DNA from: Rhizobium sp. LCM 4573 | GTDB taxonomy: Bacteria; Pseudomonadota; Alphaproteobacteria; Rhizobiales; Rhizobiaceae | NCBI RefSeq assembly: GCF_001854865.1 | Contig: NZ_MDDW01000007.1 | Coordinates: forward strand, 11,590-17,060 | Length of the DNA stretch: 5,471 nucleotides | Direction of reading: 5' to 3' | In this document: piece by piece, positions 1-5,471 of the stretch | Numbering within the stretch: position 1 is the first letter of the stretch | Layout of the letters: each line of letters begins with the position of its first letter | Notes under the pieces: generated by a model | The model's database searches: none | What the model was told of the DNA's origin: nothing | What the model saw: only the letters and a program-made list of their open reading frames with translations | Made by a program: the position numbers and the translations under genes

Positions 1-592
1 CAGTTGCGGCAAGCCATTCGCGCGTCCGTCCCTCGGGATCGGCATGGCGTGTGATGTCTGTCACCACCGCTGCGCTGTCGGCTCCCCGCTCCAACACCAG
101 CGGCGCGCGCTCTGCCGTGATCCCGCCGATTGCCACGAGCGGCAGGTCGCCGATCCTTTTCTTCCACCCTGAAATCCGTTCCAGCCCCTGGGGAGCCCAC
201 TTCATTTCCTTCAGGATCGTCGGCCAGATGGGGCCAAGGGCGACGTAATCGGGCTCGGCGGAAAGTGCCGTTTCGAGCTCCGTCTCGTCATGCGTCGAAA
301 CTCCAAGCCTGAGACCTGCCCGCCGGATCGCATCGCAATCTGCCTCCGCCAGGTCTTCCTGCCCGAGATGGACGAAATCGCAGCCTTCCTCGATCGCCAG
401 CCGCCAGTAGTCGTTGACGACCAGCTGGCAGCCGTGGGCTGCGCAGGTTTCCTTGGCCTCGCGGATCTGCCGCCGAAGCTCGGCAGGCGGGCAATCCTTG
501 ATCCGCAACTGCACCAGCTTGACGCCCAGCGGAACCAGCCGGACGATCCAGTCGGCGCTGTCGACGATCAGATAGAAGGGATCAAGCTTCAT
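1..592 (-). CDS. thiE: Thiamine-phosphate synthase ThiE (3' end cut by window edge)
   Basis: ThiE joins HMP-pyrophosphate and the carboxylated thiazole phosphate to give thiamine phosphate in the cytoplasm. I translated 197 residues from the ATG at 592; the family is about 200-220 residues, so only a short C-terminal piece is missing. The TIM-barrel signatures appear in order: QLRIKD (28-33, pyrophosphate-binding strand), VND (59-61), HLGQED (75-80), LGVSTH (96-101), GPIWPT (120-125), AIGGI (154-158) and AVVTDI (175-180). D61 and D80 match the known Mg-binding aspartates. The usual NDD-like motif reads NDY, and an insert-like stretch rich in Lys and Trp (128-146) follows the GPIWPT motif. The start overlaps the thiG stop as ATGA, and a GGAAAGGG Shine-Dalgarno site lies 9 nt upstream (609-602), inside thiG. 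It is the last visible gene of the operon. Identity is confident. Confidence 0.93.
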   Translation of the reverse strand, partial: MKLDPFYLIVDSADWIVRLVPLGVKLVQLRIKDCPPAELRRQIREAKETCAAHGCQLVVNDYWRLAIEEGCDFVHLGQEDLAEADCDAIRRAGLRLGVSTHDETELETALSAEPDYVALGPIWPTILKEMKWAPQGLERISGWKKRIGDLPLVAIGGITAERAPLVLERGADSAAVVTDITRHADPEGRTREWLAAT

Positions 593-1362
593 GCGAACAC
601 GCCCTTTCCGATGATAGGGGTCGAAGCGACGGCAACGTCGCGCGGCTCCAGCATTCCGGCCTCGAAGGCTTGCCGGCCTGCCATGGTCGCGCGGGAAAAA
701 GCCTCCGCCATCGCGGGCGGATCTCCCGCCCCGGCAACCGCGGTGTTGAGGAGGACCGCATCGTAACCGAGCTCCATCACTGTGGTCGCGTGGGAGGGAC
801 GGCCGATGCCGGCATCCACGATCAGCGGAATGCCCGGAAAAGCAGCCCTCATCGCCGTCAAGGCAGATAGGGAACGGGGGCCTGACGCGCTGCCGATCGG
901 CGCGCACCAGGGCATCAGGACCTCACAGCCCACGTCGAGCAGCCTTTCAGCCACGACGAGATCGTCCGTCGTGTAGGGAAAGACGGCGAAACCCTCCTCA
1001 CAGAGAGTGCGCGCCGCTTCGACGAGCTCAAAGACGTCCGGCTGCAGATTGTCGTGGCGACCTATGACCTCCAGCTTGATCCAATTGGTGCGGAACACCT
1101 CCCGCGCCATTCGGGCGGTCAGGACCGCTTCCGCCACGGTGTGACAGCCGGCCGTATTGGGCAAAATGCGCACGCCGAGCGAGCGGATCATCTCGAAAAA
1201 GGCGCCGCCGGCCTTGCCGCCGGCCATTTCCCTTCGGAGCGAAACGGTGACGACTTCCGTTCCAGACCGGCGCACGGACTCCGCAAGGACAGCTGGAGAG
1301 GGATAGCGCGCGGAGCCCAGCAGCAGGCGCGACGAAAGTTTGGTTTCATAAAGCGAAAGCAC
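589..1362 (-). CDS. thiG: Thiazole synthase ThiG
   Basis: ThiG condenses 1-deoxyxylulose 5-phosphate, dehydroglycine and ThiS-thiocarboxylate sulfur into the thiazole phosphate carboxylate. The 257-residue product has the usual family length. K96 in WIKLEVIG (94-101) is the lysine that forms the imine with the sugar phosphate, and E98 and D183 match the catalytic acids known from the Bacillus enzyme. Other signatures are LPNTAGC (67-73), FPYTTDD (128-134), MPWCAPIGS (150-158) and the phosphate-binding [10 protein letters not shown] region (183-192). The loop after APIGS reads ASGPRS, without the more usual glycine-rich form; this looks like normal divergence. Translation starts at a GTG, 3 nt after the thiS stop, with a GGAGGA Shine-Dalgarno site 6 nt upstream that lies in thiS. 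It overlaps thiE by 4 nt, consistent with coupled translation. Confidence 0.96.
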   Translation of the reverse strand: MLSLYETKLSSRLLLGSARYPSPAVLAESVRRSGTEVVTVSLRREMAGGKAGGAFFEMIRSLGVRILPNTAGCHTVAEAVLTARMAREVFRTNWIKLEVIGRHDNLQPDVFELVEAARTLCEEGFAVFPYTTDDLVVAERLLDVGCEVLMPWCAPIGSASGPRSLSALTAMRAAFPGIPLIVDAGIGRPSHATTVMELGYDAVLLNTAVAGAGDPPAMAEAFSRATMAGRQAFEAGMLEPRDVAVASTPIIGKGVFA

Positions 1363-1365
1363 CGA

Positions 1366-1563
1366 TCATCCTCCCTGCATGGGTGAAAGTATTTCAACCC
1401 GATCGCCCGCGCTCAGAATGTGGTGCGACCGATCTTCCCTGTGCACGAGATCGCCGTTGACGGCGGTCGCGAGCCAATCCCCTTCATATTCAAGCTCATC
1501 GAGAAGGTCGGCGAGTGTCGAACTCCCGCAATCCCGCAGCTCCCCATTAACCAGTAGTTGCAC
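1366..1563 (-). CDS. thiS: Sulfur carrier protein ThiS
   Basis: ThiS is a ubiquitin-like carrier whose C-terminal glycine is adenylated and converted to a thiocarboxylate that delivers sulfur to ThiG. The product is 65 residues, normal for the family, beginning MQLLVNGELR and ending SPMQGG. The C-terminal Gly-Gly, the VNG start of the beta-grasp fold, the AVNGDLVHR strand (34-42) and GDRVEILSPMQGG (53-65) are all typical. The reading frame stays open further upstream inside thiO, but I chose the GTG at 1563 because GGAAAGGA lies 8 nt before it and the family begins at this point. The gene overlaps the thiO 3' end by 17 nt and ends 3 nt before thiG. The activating enzyme ThiF is not visible in the window and must be encoded elsewhere. 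Confidence 0.95.
   Translation of the reverse strand: MQLLVNGELRDCGSSTLADLLDELEYEGDWLATAVNGDLVHREDRSHHILSAGDRVEILSPMQGG
1369..1374 (-). promoter_or_regulatory. thiG Shine-Dalgarno site inside the thiS Gly-Gly codons
   Basis: The minus strand reads GGA GGA TGA TCG GTG. The last two codons of thiS, which encode the essential C-terminal Gly-Gly, also form a near-perfect Shine-Dalgarno site (GGAGGA) 6 nt before the GTG start of thiG. A strong site here may offset the weaker GTG start and ties thiG initiation to ribosomes finishing thiS. Confidence 0.8.
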
Positions 1564-2548
1564 GATTAAATTCCTTTCCTGCTGGACGCAACCTTTGTTC
1601 AAGCAGCGCGGCGGCTTGCCCGGCCATTGCGGGTGCCAGGAGAAAACCATGGCGATACATGCCGGCAATCGCCAATCCATCGGGACGTTCGACCACGCAC
1701 GGCAGGTTATCCGCAAAGGCGGGGCGAACGCCCGTTCCTGTCTCCACCACCCGCGCCTCCCCGAAAGCCGGGTGCACCGCATAGGCGGTATTCAGAAGTT
1801 CCATGAGGGAACGCGCGGAGATCGGCCCTTCGTCCTCGGTTTCGATCATGGTCGCGCCGATCATGAACCGGCCGTCACCCCGCGGAACGATATAGATCGG
1901 ATGGCGCGGATGGAGCAGGCGGACAGGCCGGGAAAGGCAGATGTCCGGCGTTTCCAGATAGAGCATCTCCCCGCGCACGCCGCGCAGACCGGGAAGGGTC
2001 GCGATTGCCGTCGGCCCGGTGCAATCCAGCACCGCGGAAAACAGTCCCTCTTCCGGTTGCCCTCCACTTCCGAGATGAAATGTGACCCCGCGCGCCGCCA
2101 GCATCTCATGAAGGCCGTTCAGCGCCCGGCGCGGATCGAGATGGGCCTCCTCGGCAAAGAACAGCCCATGCTGGAAGCGCCCGGCCAGGTCGGGCTCAAG
2201 AGCCTCGATCTCTTCGGCGTTCACCCGGCGATAGCCGCGCGTGCGGGCAGCGAAGCGATTGAGCTCCGGCAGATCGCGGCCGGAGGCCACGACCAGCGTT
2301 CCGTTGCGCACCACCTCGCCGGGCAGGGCCTCCTCCCACCAGCTTGCCGCATGGATGCCGAGCGTCAGGACCGCCTCTTCGGCGACCTCCCGCTCGCAAT
2401 AGGGAGCCAGCATGCCCCCGGCATAGTGGGACGCTCCGAGCCCGACCGCGCTCCGTTTCTCCGCCACCTCGACGGCGAAGCCTCGGCGGACAAGTTCGAG
2501 GGCCGCCGTCAATCCCGCGACGCCGGCCCCTTTCACAAGCAGGCGCAT
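1547..2548 (-). CDS. thiO: Glycine oxidase ThiO (FAD-dependent)
   Basis: ThiO oxidises glycine with O2 to dehydroglycine (iminoacetate), the nitrogen and carbon donor for ThiG. It is the aerobic counterpart of the radical-SAM enzyme ThiH. The 333-residue product starts with an FAD-binding Rossmann motif: GAGVAG at 7-12 and the ribose-binding acid E30 in VEVAEK. The D-amino acid oxidase fold is supported by SHYAGGMLAPYCE (40-52), the VLDCTGP strand (173-179), RGDGRFMIGATM (223-234), GVRPAFADNLP (273-283) and YRHGFLLAPA (298-307). R275 and R299 are the likely substrate-carboxylate arginines, judged by position. The upstream frame is open to 2866, but that part is antisense-frame shadow of thiC; the ATG at 2548 gives the family N-terminus and lies 4 nt after the thiC stop, with GGAG 10 nt upstream. 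Identity as ThiO follows from the operon context as well as the fold. Confidence 0.94.
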   Translation of the reverse strand: MRLLVKGAGVAGLTAALELVRRGFAVEVAEKRSAVGLGASHYAGGMLAPYCEREVAEEAVLTLGIHAASWWEEALPGEVVRNGTLVVASGRDLPELNRFAARTRGYRRVNAEEIEALEPDLAGRFQHGLFFAEEAHLDPRRALNGLHEMLAARGVTFHLGSGGQPEEGLFSAVLDCTGPTAIATLPGLRGVRGEMLYLETPDICLSRPVRLLHPRHPIYIVPRGDGRFMIGATMIETEDEGPISARSLMELLNTAYAVHPAFGEARVVETGTGVRPAFADNLPCVVERPDGLAIAGMYRHGFLLAPAMAGQAAALLEQRLRPAGKEFNRATTG

Positions 2549-2552
2549 CCGC

Positions 2553-4563
<2,011 letters not shown>

Positions 4564-4573
4564 AATGGTGCGC

Positions 4574-4602
4574 ATCAAAAACCCGACCACGGCGCTTGTC
4601 AA
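4574..4602 (-). promoter_or_regulatory. Promoter of the thiCOSGE operon
   Basis: A sigma70-type promoter is visible on the minus strand: a perfect -35 box TTGACA (4602-4597), a 17-nt spacer, and a -10 box TTTGAT (4579-4574) that matches four of six consensus positions. The expected start about 7 nt downstream falls near 4567-4566, just 3-4 nt before the first helix of the TPP aptamer. That agreement between two independent signals makes the call stronger than either box alone. The -35 box lies inside a perfect palindrome (4592-4606). Confidence 0.8.
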
Positions 4603-4606
4603 GCGC
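4592..4606. repeat. Perfect 7-1-7 palindrome over the thi -35 box
   Basis: GCGCTTG and CAAGCGC form a perfect inverted repeat around one central base. The palindrome covers the whole -35 box of the thi promoter. It could be a site for a dimeric DNA-binding protein acting on thi, on the divergent acp gene, or on both. No particular regulator is recognised, and a 15-base palindrome with a TTGACA-like centre could also arise by chance in GC-rich DNA. Confidence 0.45.
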
Positions 4607-4735
4607 AAGCAAAAGAATCGGATTTTATCGAATCCCGCAGCCTCGGCTTCACCATCTTCCTTAGCTCAATCTTACGCTTTCCCGCTTAAACATGCGGTCA
4701 GCGATGAGCGCAGCAAAACCCTCGGGGATTTCATG

Positions 4736-4987
4736 ATGAACCAGACTATTCGCGAACTGCTGGGACGGCTGGGCGGCCTTCCGGTGACCGTTACCGAACT
4801 GGACGACAGCGCCGATCTTTATGCCGCCGGCCTTTCCTCCTTCGCCTCCGTGCAGCTTATGCTCGGCATCGAGGAAGCCTTCGACATCGAATTTCCCGAT
4901 AACCTCCTGAACCGCAAGTCCTTCGCCAGCATCGCGGCGATCGAAGAAACGGTCTCGATGATCCTGAAAGCCCGCGAGGTCGCCTGA
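4736..4987 (+). CDS. Non-canonical acyl carrier protein
   Basis: This is a small acyl/peptidyl carrier protein of 83 residues that would hold an acyl group as a thioester on 4'-phosphopantetheine. The four-helix carrier pattern is clear: DSADLYAAGLSSFASVQLMLGIEEAFDIEFPD (24-55) aligns with the attachment-site helix of the ACP family. The usual DSL reads SSF here, so S35 is the probable attachment serine. The acidic helix after it (IEEAFDIEFPD) is the usual recognition face. I chose the second of two adjacent ATGs because GGGGA lies 7 nt upstream of it and 4 nt from the first (4733); the difference is one Met. The frame is open back to 4565, but that part runs over the thi promoter and lacks carrier-like sequence. 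The next gene begins on the stop codon (TGATG). It is not the housekeeping AcpP, which keeps DSL; it resembles the specialised ACPs that rhizobia carry in addition. The acyl substrate is unknown. Confidence 0.88.
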   Translation: MNQTIRELLGRLGGLPVTVTELDDSADLYAAGLSSFASVQLMLGIEEAFDIEFPDNLLNRKSFASIAAIEETVSMILKAREVA

Positions 4988-5471
4988 TGCCTTCCGCCGC
5001 CGTCGTCACTGACATGAGCCTCGGCGGCAGGGCGCATCGCGTCGCTGCCATCGCGGCCGAATTCGCCGACCGGGTCGATGTGGAAGGTCGTTTTCCACAC
5101 GAGGCGGTCGAGGCGATGAAAGCCGAACGGCTGCTCGGCATACAGGTTCCCTTTGCCCAGGGTGGCGAGGGCGCTTCCATGATCGAGATCGCCGAGGTCT
5201 GTTCCATTCTGGGCCAGGCTTGCGCCGCAAGCGCCATGGTCTTCGCCATGCACCAGATCAAGCTCTGCAGCCTCGTCGAGCATGGCGGGGAAAGCAGCTG
5301 GCACGTGGATTTCATGCGCGAGCTCGCCGGACGGCAGCTTCTGATCGCCTCGGCGACGACCGAAGGCGGCATCGGCGGCAATCTGCGTAATTCCATCTGC
5401 GCGATCGAGATCGAGGGCGACACCTGCCGGCTCGAAAAGGACGCGACCGTCATTTCCTACGGCGCCCATGC
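4987..5471 (+). CDS. Acyl-CoA dehydrogenase-like flavoprotein (5' part only)
   Basis: The visible 161 residues begin MPSAAVVTDMSLGG and match the N-terminal half of the acyl-CoA dehydrogenase family. The all-helical N-domain is seen in AEFADRVDVEGRFPHEAVEAMKAERLLGIQVP (24-55), the glycine-rich turn in AQGGEGASMIEIAEV (57-71) and the buried helix in GQACAASAMVFAMHQ (76-90). The start of the middle beta-domain follows as LLIASATTEGGIGGNL (118-133), in place of the usual FAD-contacting strand ending in TEP-AGSD. The catalytic glutamate region is beyond the window, so activity cannot be judged. The ATG overlaps the acp stop by one base, so the two are probably translated together, and the enzyme may act on an acyl group carried by that ACP instead of on a CoA ester. 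A DszC-like flavin monooxygenase of the same fold cannot be excluded. Confidence 0.85.
   Translation, partial: MPSAAVVTDMSLGGRAHRVAAIAAEFADRVDVEGRFPHEAVEAMKAERLLGIQVPFAQGGEGASMIEIAEVCSILGQACAASAMVFAMHQIKLCSLVEHGGESSWHVDFMRELAGRQLLIASATTEGGIGGNLRNSICAIEIEGDTCRLEKDATVISYGAH

Noticed and set aside
4565..4735. N-terminal extension of the ACP to an ATG at 4565
   Set aside because: The extra residues have no carrier-protein character, and the segment holds the thi promoter; the ATG at 4736 has a ribosome-binding site and gives the normal ACP length.
4607..4735. Promoter for acp on the plus strand
   Set aside because: A TTTTAT (4623-4628) could be a -10 box, but no acceptable -35 box stands at the right distance, so no promoter is called.
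4819..5469. 216- and 198-codon open frames on the minus strand under acp and the dehydrogenase gene
   Set aside because: Both genes on the plus strand have clear family signatures; the antisense products show none.

Overview
The window is a GC-rich, tightly packed stretch of bacterial chromosome or large plasmid. Its protein sequences and gene order point to an alphaproteobacterium, most probably of the Rhizobiaceae (Rhizobium/Sinorhizobium/Agrobacterium type); this assignment is made from memory of the families and not from a search. Almost the whole window is coding, and no mobile element, tRNA, rRNA or CRISPR array was seen.

Positions 1-4361, minus strand, hold a thiamine biosynthesis operon read right to left: thiC (HMP-phosphate synthase), thiO (glycine oxidase), thiS (sulfur carrier), thiG (thiazole synthase) and thiE (thiamine-phosphate synthase, running off the left edge). 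The genes are 4 nt apart, overlapping by 17 nt, 3 nt apart, and overlapping by 4 nt, in that order, so they almost certainly share one transcript. Together they supply the pyrimidine (ThiC), the thiazole (ThiO makes dehydroglycine, ThiS carries sulfur, ThiG closes the ring) and the coupling step (ThiE). ThiF, ThiD and ThiL functions are not in the window.

Positions 4362-4602, minus strand, hold the control region of that operon: a strong sigma70-type promoter (TTGACA, 17 nt spacer, TTTGAT), a TPP riboswitch aptamer (THI box) that starts a few bases after the expected transcription start, and a 109-nt leader that ends in a hairpin covering the thiC Shine-Dalgarno site. This argues for translational control by thiamine pyrophosphate.

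Positions 4736-5471, plus strand, hold a divergent unit: a small non-canonical acyl carrier protein (SSF in place of DSL at the phosphopantetheine site) followed, with a 1-nt overlap, by the start of an acyl-CoA dehydrogenase-like flavoprotein that runs off the right edge. The pair suggests oxidation of an acyl group held on a dedicated carrier protein; substrate and pathway are unknown. The 172 nt between the aptamer and the acp gene (4564-4735) hold the thi promoter and a perfect 7-1-7 palindrome over its -35 box; no convincing promoter for acp was seen.

The thiamine operon is well-described biology. The parts most worth a second look are the two competing anti-Shine-Dalgarno strands in the thiC leader, the palindrome over the -35 box, and the ACP/dehydrogenase pair.
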